Assembly (NCBI RefSeq): GCF_032854445.1
Contig: NC_088303.1
Span: forward strand, 20,035,501-20,099,500
DNA length: 64,000 bases
DNA from: Liolophura sinensis
Taxonomy: Eukaryota; Mollusca; Polyplacophora; Chitonida; Chitonidae
Direction: 5' to 3'
Below the pieces are notes generated by a model. It saw nothing but the letters and a program-made list of their open reading frames with translations. It was not told the DNA's origin and did no database searches. Shown here in pieces: positions 43,320 through 58,200 of this stretch (positions within the stretch are counted from its first letter, which is position 1; every line of letters starts with the position of its first letter). The position numbers and the translations under genes were made by a program.

Positions 43320-43690
43320 ATCGTACAAAGGGATTGTCGCAACTCTTTTGACTTAGACCTTCCATCTTTTAATCCAGGCCATTTAACAAAAAATTTTGCA
43401 GGAGCACAAGACGGAACAAAATCCTATACATGGAATGTCGCAACCTTTTTGGCACGAACCTTCCATTTTTTAAAACCAGGTCATTTATTAAGACGAGTGC
43501 ATGAACACAAGAAGACACGAAATCCTATATACATTGAATTTCGCAACTCTTTTAGCATGGACTTCCCATCTTTTAACCCAGGCCATTTAACAAAAAGAGC
43601 GTCGGGGCACAAGACGACACAAAATCCTGTACATAGAACGTTGCAACTCTTTTCGCATGGACACTAGACACCACGAAATCCTACAAAGTG
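43320..43690. repeat. ~110-bp tandem repeat, 3-4 copies
   Basis: Repeated phrases 'aatgtcgcaactctttt', 'ccatcttttaa.cca.gcca' and 'cacaaga.gacacaaaatcc'. Confidence 0.75.
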
Positions 43691-46172
43691 AATGTCGCAA
43701 CTGTTGCGAATTCCACTTAACGATTATAATTAACGATTATCCCAAGCGTTTTATCCTATTACTCGATCATTACAACCAAGTCACAGTTCCTCTTTGAAAA
43801 CTATTTCGCATATCTAAAGCTCCAGTCACACCAGGGCTAAGGATGGTCCGGGACCACCCCGGAGGTCGGGCCGTGGTGATCCATGGAGAGCCCGGATGAG
43901 TCCGAAGCCAGACCGCAGTTAAGCCTTGAGAAACGATGAGGAGCCGGAATGGTCCGTAGGTTATGAACCTGTATGGTACCGTAGTGAATCCGTAGTCGCA
44001 ACGGGGTGCTGGCAGTGGGTCTGTAGTACCGTCATAGTGCTTCTGTGCATCTGACTATCTTGGGTAGAACGGAATGCTTTTGGAAGAGGGTGACAACAAG
44101 TATGCGGTTTTTCAGGTCATAGAATGTATCACATAGTACGTCTGTGGTGACACCGTCGGGGGATTAAACTTAACCATCTGTAGTTATACCATGAACACCA
44201 CGTTGACCAAGTCTTGAATCCAACATGCTTCCATGGTATATACTGTTAAAAGGAGCTGGTCAATTCGACCAAACAAGTTTTGGTACATACGCGTCCGACC
44301 AAACAATGCGGGAACCAAACATTACAGGGTCGAAATGACCGGATATCTTATCGTCAGATTTACTTTGGTCGTTTTAACGAATCTTATAATGATGAATTTG
44401 ACTTAGTTGAACTGTACTGGCACCTTGTCCCTCGTAAAATAATTTTTTAGCTTTCCAGATGGCGCCAGGAGGGTCATCTATGACCACCCACAACTCATTC
44501 GTGTTACATGTGATTAGGGCTTGATATTAGAGGAGGAGTTCTGAATGTGTTTAACCGCACTTAAATTTTATAACGTTTCCCGAAAGTTCAGTATAAGAAT
44601 TCAATTCCGACTTTTAACACCGTTCGAAAAAGAAACTGCTTAACTGTCTATAAATTGATGTATGAACATATATTTCGTTGTGTTTGCCGTTTTGAAGTTG
44701 TACTTTGCGGAAATATTTTGTACTCTTCTTACCTGTTAAAAACGAACTTGAATAAAAAGTGAAGATTTTTTCACATGAGGTCCGTTTTGTTTTGCTTGCG
44801 TTTCAGCTTTATACCCTATCGGTGTGTTGCGGAATTACCCTGCCATTATGTCTCTTCTAAATGTAAATTTACAGCCGATTGCGTCGTTACATGAGTCAGG
44901 TGCTGCCCATGCAAAACATCGTCTCATGGTAGCCAGTGTGTCGTAAACGTATAAGCACCAATACTCCCAGCTTGTTTAATGACACAGCTAAATTTAAATA
45001 TATGCAATTCTATGGTAAGTCAATACAATATACCTACAACACTTTCGTATTTGTCTTGTAATTTTTATACATCTGATGTAACTGTCTCCATGTGTAACGC
45101 ATTTACGGTTATATTTTCTGTCTTGTAATACAGCAAAATTGAGTGTAAGTGTGTCCGTGTATATACAGAGATTGTATGCAATGCTGGCTTACCTTGCGCC
45201 AGACTAACTCATTGCGATCACATTTGTTAGCGCTCACCACGGCTTCCTGTCCATGTTTAGTAGTGAATAATTTCATATTAGTGGTTTGTGTTGGTTTAAG
45301 AATTAAAGCACGTAACTACAGGAAGAAAATGAAATCGGTTTTACAATTTTATTTTTTGCTCATATGTACACATCTCTGATACAAATAGAGAACATCGTTC
45401 ATCAAAAATTGTGTTTGGGTTGAAGAAAAAATATAACTTCATAAAATATCACATGTACAACACACGATTAAATATTGGTCTTTACACAAGACAAATCAAA
45501 CCGCCACTGTCCTTACTTCTTATACATATACTGATCCAAATGTCAGCTGACGAGCGGCTAGAAAGTAACAAAAGATAACGTACTATTTTCAGAGCTAGAA
45601 GAGTAATTGTACGAAACACCAATGCGATTTTAATTAATACATCCATCGTGAAAGAAGGAATCCAAACAAGCGGCTCAGAGAATGGGGTTTCGTTTCCGGC
45701 ACAGAGGGGACTCGACTCCAAGATGAATTAACCAATGTTTTTTTGCAATGAACCAGGAACCAGTTTGCTTACAAAATGTCATCGCAAAAGGCTGGATTGA
45801 CCTATACTTAGCATAGCTTAGGTCCATATTACCTTAGGCGGGACAATTTCTCCATTAATTTGTCCGGTAGCTTTATATCGCATAATATTCGAAATATAAA
45901 TTTCAAAAAAGTGTTGAAGGGAAAAAGCAGTGCACCACACTTTCAAGTAGTGATGTTTTACTAAACATTTGTAGTGTTCCACAGATTAAAAACACGAAGA
46001 TAAGATCAAATTTGTGGTTTCTGTGCAACTATATGCGAGAGAGAAAATGTCAGTCTACCACTTAACTTCCCATCAAACAAAGTGCCTTCACATCTTAACA
46101 TTTTAATTTCTACAGAATTTAATTGTCTTCTTCACAGAAGAATCCTTGTCTTCTTGAATTATTCAACTCCAA
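43691..46172. other. Region between the gene ends, including the transporter 3' UTR
   Basis: The 3' UTR of the minus-strand transporter begins at 46172 and runs leftward; its end cannot be placed. Bases 43810-44050 are GC-rich with loose 'ccgtagt' and 'gtccg' recurrences. No further gene is seen. Confidence 0.45.
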
Positions 46173-46264
46173 TTAGGAATAAATGGTAACCACTTCTTTG
46201 CCGCTACCCTGTACCATTAACACTAGTCCCAGATTCTCTGTCAGTGCCGCCAGGTACTCCATGT
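46173..46264 (-). CDS. KCC exon 17: C-terminal end and stop
   Basis: Encodes [19 protein letters not shown] and the family-typical end GKEVVTIYS, then TAA (TTA on the + strand at 46173-46175). Acceptor GAACAG, phase 1 in. Confidence 0.95.
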
Positions 46265-49200
46265 CTGTTCTGGGTTAAGGTTATAAGGTCCCGCGTCACA
46301 AAAGGTTCGCGCGAAAGCACGACTCTCGCGGGCTATGTTATCTAACACATTTAGGTTATACTTTGAGACTACCGGCAATTGACTAATGAGGTTGTGTACC
46401 CGACTCGGTTACTGTTGACTAGGCTACAACTTCAGGCCTGAATTTTGATCAGATACCTGGGGAGATGGCTACATGTTTACGTCCGGAACCTGTTTATATA
46501 CAATGGGTGGTGATGGGGATGGGTGTCTACAGATTTACTCTTGAAACTTTGATCAGATATCAGGCTGTGACTACAGGTTTACCATCGAACATTGTTCAGA
46601 TAACTGGAGCGGGGGGGGGGGAGGGGGAGAGGGTGGAGAGGGCTACAGCTTTACGCCTGAAACTTTGATCAGCTACCAGGTGGTGGCTACAGTTTACCAT
46701 CGAACGTTGTTCACATACCTATGGGGGGTGGGGGCTACAGATTTACACCGCAAATATTGTTCACATACCTGGGCAAGAGTTCATTCAATTATTTCATTGG
46801 TGTTTACGCCGTATTCAAGAATATCCTGGGACACCGCATTTGGAAGCCTGGCATTCGCTTTATGACATTTCCTTAAACTCTTCTAGCACGATGTGATAAT
46901 TTTGTTGACCTAAAACATTACCTGCGGAATTAAAATTACTTCTTAAACCGATCCAAGTAAAAGCGTAGAACAATAGTCTGAATCGATCAGAAATGAACTC
47001 CAAGCAGAAACTGTGTGACACTATATGTTTAATTACTTCATGGAGAAAATATACCGGCGTGCTCAGGAATATCCCACTGATTCGATGGCCATCAGGTTTA
47101 TTACTGGAGGAAAACGGCAGTATCTGACTTAGCCCGTCTTTAAGGCAGCCTAGCCAGTGGGGCCTTGCTGCGAGCCTGTTTAACAGTCAACGGCCTATCG
47201 CTGCCAGTGAGAGCTTAACATAGCAGACGGTTAAGATGTTATGGAGATGAAGTACACAACTGAGATAAAAAGGTGAATTGATTGTAAGCAAATTAAAGTA
47301 TGATTTCCAAAAGGATACAACATTTTTCACCTTCCTTGTGTTTTGGCAGATTCGGTAGATTTATAACCACAAGGTTGGCGTTCTTGGAATTCTCCAGCAC
47401 GGTTTTGTTCAGTTCTACAGCCGTGTGCATCCGACGAACATTTTTATGATTTCTGTAAATAGGAGTTAATAGTCAGTACTATAAGTCACTCGGTGAAAAT
47501 TACAACTAAAATACTGGCAAACTGTTTAAAACGTAGGCTTTGTGGGCTGCCGACATTGGCTCCATCCCCAGTCATACACAAGATTATAGAACTGGCAGCT
47601 TCTCTAAGTTACAGCCATCACTTGGATCTCAACTGTAGGTCTTATTTGTCTCTTCTCTCAGTTAGCATCTGACATGTACATACATCTTCAGTTGGTTTTT
47701 GTGCCTGTACATCACTGAAAGGGATCATTCTTTCGATGAGGAATTACTTTCCGATTCATAAGGACGTCGAGAGGCGACCAAATGGTACTGGCTTTAATAA
47801 CAGGTATCGTTTCTAAAACCACAACCAAAGCCATTATCATTAATTCACAACCAAAATTTGTATAAGCTTTTTCTCGGAAGCGATGCAGAGCTGAATGTTC
47901 TATCACAGAAATACTGTGCTCTTCACAAAATCTATGAAGTCGATACATAGATAAACTGAGCTAAAACAACACGAGAGTATCGTATATAAGATGTTCGGAG
48001 AAATTCAATAAAACCCATGCTCAGTGGGTGTTGCAGTGAGGACCCGATATTCAAATTATCGTGCAGTACAAAATTCTGTATCACATCAGCTTTGCCAAAA
48101 GCACAGTCAGCTTTCAGTCATCTGGTCCAGGCATCTGGTTCAGTCGTAATACACCATTCATATACACTACTAATTTGACCACAATTTCCAATTAGGTTGG
48201 CATAGCTGTATTTTGATTTATGTACCATCCGCAGGTACTGACAGACCTTCCTACAGACGACAGGGGGAAAACCAACATGAGCCAGGCCTTAATTCTCAGC
48301 GATTGAAATGGTCATTGCGCGCGCTAGCACGCTACGTACCAGGCCACGGAGACCACAAGTTAGGTAGCAGGCAAGATAATAGCCATCAGCTAATTCTGGT
48401 TTTGGCCAAGGGGGCAAGGCTTTTGCCAAGCACCCTGGTTTCCTTCACCCAAAAACTAACCGCCGTCGTATAAGTGACAAATTATTAAGTATAGCGGCAT
48501 CAACCATCTAAATATATAAATAAATCACCATCAATATACTGTAGGCGTTAAAAGGTAGCTAGTGTTTAGACTCAATTGCCGTCTGTTTTATCCAGCAAAG
48601 GTGCACATCCAAACCAGGTATCCGTGATATTTTGCTATACCAAATACCTTAGATTTTCTGTCTGATTTGTCATAGCTCGGTTTACTAACATGTACATGTA
48701 CGCAAGTATACATATAGTTGCTAATACTTACATCTTTCTCTTTGTGTTCCTGTCGCCATTGCTGTCACCAGTATACGTATAGGTGGCCTCGTCGTCATCT
48801 GCAGCGAGTGGTTTCTAAACACAATGTCAAGACACACATTGATGATTAGATATTTATTGAACAACTCACTCAGTCTACACTGGAACGAACCGCTTCGGTG
48901 GCCTAATAGACAGAGCGTCCACCTCGAAGTCGGGAGACCTGGGATCAAACTCAGGTCAGATTATATCAGACTTTAAAAATGGTACTAGTTGCTGCCTCGC
49001 TTAGCACTCAGAGGTTAGAGCAAGGAAACAGGACCGGTTGTCTCGGTATCACTATAATGTGACTGAGTGGGTGTCATGTCTGGTGTCTTCGCTATGATAC
49101 TTGAGTGGCGGCAGCACTTTGGCGGAATGGACAAGAAGACATAGCACGTGTACACACACCTAATGACTCCTCTTCGTCATGTGACTGAAAAATTGTTAAG

Positions 49201-52200
49201 TACGACGTAAAACCCCAAGCATGCATTCATTCTACATTGGAACGGGACCACTTGTAGCACATGTATCACCGCTTGGATGAAATACTCTCTAATCTTGTTC
49301 AAACTCAAGGTGGAATCAGTCCCATTGTCGATGGAACGCAGTACGCAGCCTCCGCTCTTCCCACCGGTATGAAGTCTCTTTGACCCATGCCTCAGTATAA
49401 AGCTTATGATATACACGTACGAACACTTACTGATGTAGAACCTTGCATGTATAGGCTTAATTACAGAACTTGCAGTAACACTCGTCTGTGTAGGGCCCCA
49501 TCGGCTTGTTTCCAATCCATATGCAGAATTTTAAGTGTGGTTTTCATGTGTAAGGAGCCTTCCAAGTATGCTAATCACATTTGTGTTTCATACATAAACA
49601 AATAAAGGGAGATAACAACGGAGATAGGTCGACTAAGGCCACGTGTATAACAGTTTAATAAAAGGTTTAATTCTGACACTGAATAAACAGTTGATATGAA
49701 ATTCAAAATAAAATTAAATTTTGATAGAAATAAGGTGATTCAAAAATTATCGAACAATAAATGTCACTACTCACCTGTGTCGACTTATGTCGAATCTGTG
49801 TGAGAACTTTATGTCTACATGTATATGCCCCCACTCGCCTCTACAGAGCCATGTGGCATTGAGAGAACCTTATGTCTACAAGTCACTACTCACATGAGTC
49901 GACTCACGTCGAATCTGTGTGAGAACCTTATGTTTACATGTATATGCCCCCACTCGCCTCTACAGAGCCATGCGGCATTGAGAGAACCTTATGTCTATGT
50001 GTCACAACTCACATGAGTTGACTTACGCCGAATCTGTGTGAGAACCTTATGTCTACATGTATTTGCCCCCACTCGCCTCTACAGAGCCATGTGGCATTGA
50101 GAGAACCTTATGTCTATGTGTCACTACTCACATGAGTTGACTTACGCCGAATCTGTGTGAGAACCTTATGTCTACATGTATATGCCCCCACTCGCCTTTA
50201 CAGAGCCATGCGGCATTGAGAGAACCTTATGTCTGTGTGTCACTACTCACATGAGTTGACTTACGCCGAATCTGTGTGAGAACCTTATGTCTACATGTAT
50301 TTGCCCCCACTCGCCTCTACAGAGCCATGCGGCATTGAGAGAACCTTATGTCTATGTGTCACTACTCACATGAGTTGACTTACGCCGAATCTGCGTGAGA
50401 ACCTTATGTCTACATGTATATGCCCCCACTCGCCTCTACAGAGCCGTGCAGCATTGAGAGAGCCTTATGTCTATGTGTCACAACTCACATGAGTTGACTT
50501 ACGTCGAATATGTGTGAGAACCTTATGTCTACATGTATATGCCCCCACTCGCCACTACAGAGCCATGCGGCATTGGGAGAACCTGATGTTTATATGTTAC
50601 TACTCACATGAGTCGAATCATGTCGAATATGTGTGAGAACCTTATGTCTACATGTATATGCCCCCACTCGCCTTTACAGAGCCATGCGGCATTGAGATAA
50701 CCTTATGTCTGTGTGTCACTACTCACATGAGTTGACTTACGCCGAATCTGTGTGAGAACCTTATGTCTACATGTATTTGCCCCCACTCGCCTCTACAGAG
50801 CCATGCGGCATTGAGAGAACCTTATGTCTATGTGTCACTACTCACATGAGTTGACTTACGCCGAATCTGCGTGAGAACCTTATGTCTACATGTATATGCC
50901 CCCACTCGCCTCTACAGAGCCGTGCAGCATTGAGAGAGCCTTATGTCTATGTGTCACAACTCACATGAGTTGACTTACGTCGAATATGTGTGAGAACCTT
51001 ATGTCTACATGTATATGCCCCCACTCGCCACTACAGAGCCATGCGGCATTGGGAGAACCTGATGTTTATATGTTACTACTCACATGAGTCGAATCATGTC
51101 GAATATGTGTGAGAACCTTATGTCTACATGTATATGCCCCCACTCGCCTCTACAGAGCCATGCGGCATTGAGAGAACCTTATGTCTATATGTTACTACTC
51201 ACATGAGTCGAATCACGTCGAATCTGTGTGAGAATTCCCACCCGGTCCTCCATCCGCAAGGTCCTCTCATAGGTGTACGCGGATATGGCTCGGCTTTCCT
51301 AGAAGGGAAGGTCGCCATTAAGCAGAGCAGATTGTCTGTGTACATGAACAAGGCAGAACATACAATTTTTTTCCTAATCGCATAGTTCTCTATAGCAGAC
51401 ACAAGGCAATGTTACAATAACAAGCAGTTTTGTACACAAAACAGGACAGACGTTAATCTTAACCTAAATTAATAAGAACAAAAATTTTATTGAAATAATA
51501 TCATGTCTCGCAACAAATCTAAATAAGCAAATTAAGCAAAAAAATAAATAGAGAAATTATGAAGAAACACTTTACCATCTCGACAACATGGACTGTTGCG
51601 TTTATTCTCAGTTGGTACAAATACTTCTCTAAATCTTTCTTCATTTGTATGCTATTATCAGTGGCTCCTGTGACTGTGTTAAGGTTGGATTACACAAGGA
51701 AGCCGTAAGTCTGTAAAGCGCTTTGTCGCTACAGTTTTGGTACCATAGAGCTCGTGAAACGCTGGAGAATCATCAAACGAGATCATCCCGTAATGAAGCG
51801 GAATCATCAAGATTTAAACCATAGGTATCATATACACATAAACCTGTAAGACTCAAAAAACTAATTTCTTAATTTTAATGGAAAGCCTGTCGTCTTGTAT
51901 TCTGTTATTATAACATAATACTGTGTCATATTCAACATAATATCTTGCTGGTCTAACAGAATCTTTATGTTGAATTAATATAATATGTGTGCTATATCTG
52001 TCGCAGTAGAAAAATACATTTTAGCATCACTCAAACAACAGATTTCCTGTTAAAATTAACAGATTATTTTTTTGAGTGTACTTTGGAAGAGGGAACACTG
52101 GAAAACAGGAAGTTATACAGGTGTATACATTTTAGAGCAGCAATTATATCCGTGTTTTATATGTTTTATGTTACAGTTACAAAAATAGTCCATTAACCAC

Positions 52201-55200
52201 ATGGATACAACTCTCGAACATGCCAGTTACATGTGCCCTGCACTGGGGAGCGACCCAGACTTGTAATGTGACTTGTCGGAGGATTTTCCTGCCTGTTTAT
52301 GATGAATTACAAGGCATGGCTATATAGTAAAATATTGATGGCCACATTGATGACGAGCCGGAATTAGAAATTCAGTGATGACAAAAAAATTGGGTGTTGT
52401 GTTTCGCAATGCATGCCAGTCATAGTACTAGGCTATTTCCCTTGTTGCACCAATCCTTTGACTGTACAGGAAACCGCATAATGCTGGCTTCCTGTCCACA
52501 AATTTGTGCAGCTGACGCTCTCGAGGGTAGTAGCATTACAAGTTCATGGGCATGGTTCTGTTTACGCGATAAGAATAAGGGGATGATTTTCTGCATTACT
52601 AGTACTTCCAGATAAAGTTGTAAAGGATACGAGCCACACAAAAAATCCTCAGCTTGCATTTCATCCAGACTTTGTGCCTTTTCAGGAGAAACGGCATCAA
52701 CAGCAGAAGACCTCCATCATGTAAGGTGGTTTAGGAAAAACATGTCTATCAGGGAATTTATCAGACAGAAAACACTACTCAGCTATATATTGTATGAGTT
52801 GGTGGAAGCTTTATATAGTGCTATAGTTCTATAGTGCGTGTAATTCCCTACTATTTAAACATTTACATGAACAGATAGAATAATACCATACTTGAGGTAA
52901 ACTGACAAGTGGCAGTATTTCACCGGTTACCCGTGACCACTTGCCAATTATGACACCGTCGTCGCTGTTTTGGTTTTACTCTTTATCCTGTAAGTCTTTT
53001 ATTATTTTATGTAGGCTAACTATATTAAGGCCATTTTTAACCTTTTGCCTCGTACACGTATAGTAATAGATAACAGAAGGGTTAATCGTCTTAATGAGGA
53101 TCTCAAAGGTTTCACACGCTAGAAACTTTGCCTCTGTATAAAGAAAAAAGAAATGAAGATGAACCAGGCTTTTTTCAAATCAAAAGCGAAAATATATGTT
53201 AATTCACTATTTCCTCTCTCACATGCGGTGGTCGCTGTGAGTTCAAGTCCAGCTAATGGTGGCTTTTAACCTGGGGATGGTTTTCCTCCGGGCTCTTCCC
53301 AGGTTCCTCCCACCAAAATGCTTGCCGCTGTCGTATAAGTGAAATATTCTTCAGTACGGTGTAAAACAACAATCAAATACATTTTGTATGAGTACAGGCA
53401 TACAAGCGCGGTATGATTATCTTGGTCAGATATTTAATATTATTCCGATGTGGCAAAAGGATATGGTAAATCCACCAAATGTCGATTGTTCCGGTTAATC
53501 TTTTGTTGACCTCTGGGTAAAGGTCACATCCTTTCAGGACAAGAAGGCACAACTTGTTGGCACGAACACACTTAATCGTCTCTGAAACAATGTCAAAGGT
53601 TAATACACAAGGCTTACCTATACATATATAGCTAAGGGGATGTTGAAGCATCATAAATACGAGAGATCTGTGCTAGAAGTCGGATATAAAATATATTCCA
53701 ATATGCATTTTAAGCTTGACAAAAAGAAAATACAACTTCCTGTCTGGCAGAGTCTTGTCGTAGTTCATTTACAGACGTTAAAGTTAAGGAGGCGTTGAAG
53801 TTAAGGAGTAAAGAAGATTAAACTGATTGTGCAGTGCCCGTATATTGCCCAATCATGTCTCTGAAAGATGCTATCGTAGGGTACATCGCGATATATATGT
53901 ACAAGTGTGCACTGACGCACTGCTTTTGCACGAGTACTTAACATTAGACTTTATTTGTTCTTGGGGGAAAATACGCAATTGTGCAAATCTGTTCTAAATG
54001 TCAAAATATCAAGATACTATCTACAATGTTTATTTTTCAAAATTCTGGAACAATCGCGAAATTAAACATTGATTTCAATTCAGTTTATCTATTTATTTAT
54101 TTGATTGGTGTTTTACGCCGTACTCAAGAATATTTCACTTATACAACGGCGGCCAGCATTACGGTGGGAGGAAACCGGGCAGAGTCCGGAGGAAACTCAC
54201 GACCGTCCGCAGGTTGCTGACTGACCTTCCAACGGATCTCAATTAAAGGCCATCTATAAAGTATAATTATGTCCTACACTATACCATTTTTACACTGCAC
54301 CGGATGCTTAAATCTACAAATGCTGAATAGTTACTCAGTTATACCTATGAACACGTGCCTGCCGTGTCCTTGGTTTTCCCGCCAGCCATACGGCCAGCCT
54401 AACATCACTGTATTGTGGCGGAGTCCACCTAGTCCCGAGGTTTGTACACTGCAAAACACACCATTAAACATTGGTGAAATGAATGAGTTTTGCTAGCAGG
54501 ACAAAAAAAGTGATTCATTGTAATAAAAACACAATTCAGCAATTTTTTCCTTAACTTACATCATAACTTAAAATATTTGATGAGTTGCTTGTCGCTATGA
54601 AATTCAAGTACAGCTTATACTGGCTTCCTATCTGGTTGTACAAGGGAAGCTCTGTCAGCAACCTGCTTGGGTTTACCCCGGGTTTCTCCCACCATGATGC
54701 TGGCCGCCGTCGTATAAGTTAAATATTCTTGAGTATCGCCAATCCACTAAACAAACAATTAAGTAAAATTTATTTTATGAATTTTCAATTTATCAATTTA
54801 AGAAAAATTATTTCACTCATATCACGGTGCATGGAGCTGAGGTCCGACCCAGGAGAAACCAGTCTCAGCGGAATTATAGCGAAAATCTCAAACTTTCGAG
54901 CACGCTACCGAGAGGATAGTCGTCTTCCGGGAGAGCACGGTACACGGTTTGAATGAAAACCGTTGCCTTCGGAATATCAAAAAGGCCCAAATAATAACAA
55001 CAACGCTCACAGACAGGTCTAAATAGATATTTACTACTTACATGGCATTTATTCCCGATACTATGCTATCTGACACGACTACATCCACAAAGCCCTTAAT
55101 ACCGGCTTTTGCTAAAACCTTCGAGAGATGCTGAAATGACACAACAGGTATAAAACAAGTATAATCTGAACCAAGCACAACACCTTATACAGTATGATCG

Positions 55201-58200
55201 AAGTTATATACATCTGTTATCTATATGGGCTGATTCAGGCTTTACAATTCTTATAGTGTGTCGTAGACATACGTAGTATTAAAAAAGTGCATGTAGTATT
55301 GCGCTGGCAGGGGTGAGAATTAAGGAAATCGTATAATTTAGAAATCGACGTGACCTGAAAACCCAGTCCTACCCAATTAAAGAGGTTGAAAGGTCGCATC
55401 CCCACTAAATGACACAACGGCGAGAGCAATCAGTGACTCCCTAGGGCGTAACGATATGGCAGTAACAGTTGCTTACCTACTTGGTAAACTTACACCATAA
55501 CGTGACACAGGGATACCCTTGATGTTAGCAATAAAATGAAACGAGAGAAAGACTCTTGTAACTTCTTAATGCTGACGGTATAATGGAATGGTGGGACCAG
55601 TCGCTTACCTCCTTTGTGTTCACGGCGCTGTCCATTGTAACCTGGTCAAGTGCGTCTCCGTCGATAGCGCTACCTACCATCGTTACCCCGCTTCCTGAAC
55701 AAAACACCATCGAGGACAATCAGCCTCATCCGGAGCTACTTATGCACATACGTAAATAATTGGTGTTTGAAGTTGAACTCAAGAAAGAGTCACGTCACTC
55801 ATACATGACGGCAGGGAGTAAGGTGGATGGCGGAAACCGTGAGCTCACAAAGGTAAAATCGTGAGCCCATGATCACAAAGCTTAAGTTAGAATTACTCTT
55901 ATCTTTGTGATATTATTCCTTAACTTAAGTGCTGATTCTCATTCTTGTCGTGAAGGTTCAAGTTAGCTCTTAGTATTAAAATTGGAATCTTTATGGTTGG
56001 TCACAATTTTGAGGCAGTGAACAGTATTGAAGATAAGATTAAGCCTGACTTTTGTCTAAGACAGATCTGTGATCTTGAGCCCAGTTGTTCAACAGTGTAT
56101 ATCAATGAAATCCGGTGTTAACTTTAATCTGGACTAAAGTCTCATTATGGGTCAGCGAACAGGGATCTGTTTGACTAAGTCTTCGACGATATGGTAGAAA
56201 AGGTTATGTACATTTCAGACCACAAGTAAAAGCATAACCTGAACAGAGTACGGTAGCATCATTTCCCAGCCGGATTGCTTTTAACGCAAACATAACCATT
56301 TAAATAGAATATTGAATTTAATCAATTGTCGTTAGAATGTTTGAATAAAGAGAAAATTTAATGTTAATTTAACTGTATTTCAAATGGACGAAAATATAGA
56401 GCTTATAAATCATACTGTTTTCAATAAAATATAAATTTCACTGACAGGCTACTCAACGTTACTCTGTGGCATTCTGTATTTATTTTCGGCAAACACATGA
56501 TGATTTGTGAAAGGTCATATTTTTAGCAGGTTGATGTTCGACATGATGATGCAAGAAATAAATTTTAATTATAAATTATAAATGACTACACACTTGATCG
56601 GAGAGCTAGATGGAGAAAAAGTAAACTAAATCTCGATAGAAAACAATCACACCTGATGAGTTCTGCAGTGGATAATGGCATGGCTCTAGAACATCTCCGA
56701 ACTGGTAAACATGATGTTTATCTTTTATGGGAGTCAATGTTCGCGTCCTACATTTCACAAGGTGCTATATGGAGCCGTCAGTTACACGAACTTTCAGTCA
56801 GGTCATCGAACTTGGTTCATCTATTTATAGGCATGTCCTCTTTCTCCACTCCCGGAATCCAACACTTGTTCTGAGACAATGCTTGCATTCAGCATTTTGT
56901 AAAGAGTCACTGGCGCGAGACAAAGAAAGTGTATTGGTTGATATGTAGGTCTACACTAGACAAGTTTATAATAGTACGTTCTAGCAGTTGTAAGTTGATC
57001 GTGTTCGAAAGACTGTGCTCGTGTTCTCTTTTATGGAAATGTATACCAAAGTTAAGAAGGAGAGCACTCTTACCTGTACAGTTTGTAAATAAACTCAGTA
57101 TAATACAGACGCGTAGTAACATACCTTATTTGTACATTGTCGCTAGACGTTACGTGCAGTAATTAACTGATACGCATACTGGGTGATTGACATCTAGAAT
57201 TCGGGTGACGTGGATTAGGTGATTTGGCCGCTAGGTGAATATCCCGCTACCCATATAATAGAAAGGTGCAGCAAGTCATGTGACAGCTAAACCTTATATT
57301 CCAGGCTGAAATGCAGTTCATGAGGTTTGAAAGAGGTTTTATTATCTACATTTCCACACGTGTAGGCAAGGCGAGGACACGATCATAAACTCAAAGATAT
57401 GTCTTGTTTCTATTTTAAATATGTGTTCAAAGTGGTTTTAGAGTTCAAAGTTCCGATATAATTTTAGAGAAATGCCAGACATTCATTGTAGCATTAGTTC
57501 ATTAGTAATATACATGTATAGCATTTTTTAAAAACTAGACAAGAGTATGAGCAACCACACAAGTTTAAGACATAAGGCCAGATATATTTATATAGAGGGT
57601 GGTGAGTTTACAGGGGCGTTCTACCGGTGTAAATGAACAGCGTGACTCATTCTGATTTCAAGGTGTATATTTTTTTTTTTGATTATTTCACCCACGGCAT
57701 GTCTTTCATGTACTAGAAACCTGGCATCACATCTCAATAGCTTGCTTTTGCTCTCAGTTTTTCCATTTCTGGTCCATGTTATTTATCCCTGTTGTAGGAG
57801 ACTGCAAGATTGATGGAACAGCTAGTTAAGCCACCGACTCTTCCCTACATACACACAACCTTAGTATTTACAGTATGTAGACAAAGTGGAGAAGTTCATC
57901 ACATAGAGCAACGCAACCGTATGGGCTACCAACATTTGTCAACTGTTTCAGTTATCTTTTCCCGGTAACTTACACGTTATATTGAAATATTTTGTTTAAT
58001 TTTAGGGTGGCGTTTTTATCAAATTGCTCGCAGTACTCGTAACAGGTCGCAACAAAAAAAAAATGTCCATGGCACCTGGACAAATGTAGTGAACACATTG
58101 CTTTCTCGTAGATAGTGCTCTGGATCATCTATTCTATCTTCAGTTTTTTGGTTTCCAGGTTGGTCACTTTACCAAAACTTATGCTGGATTTAAAAAGCAA

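Noticed and set aside
46173-47331. Last KCC intron as a third U12 intron (it has CCTTAAC before its AG)
   Set aside because: Its donor is GTGAAAAATG, which does not fit the U12 consensus, so the branch-like motif is probably chance.
53373-53464. Read-through of KCC exon 11 past WWIYH
   Set aside because: The read-through peptide loses similarity to KCC, while the AT-AC splice restores HDGG exactly.
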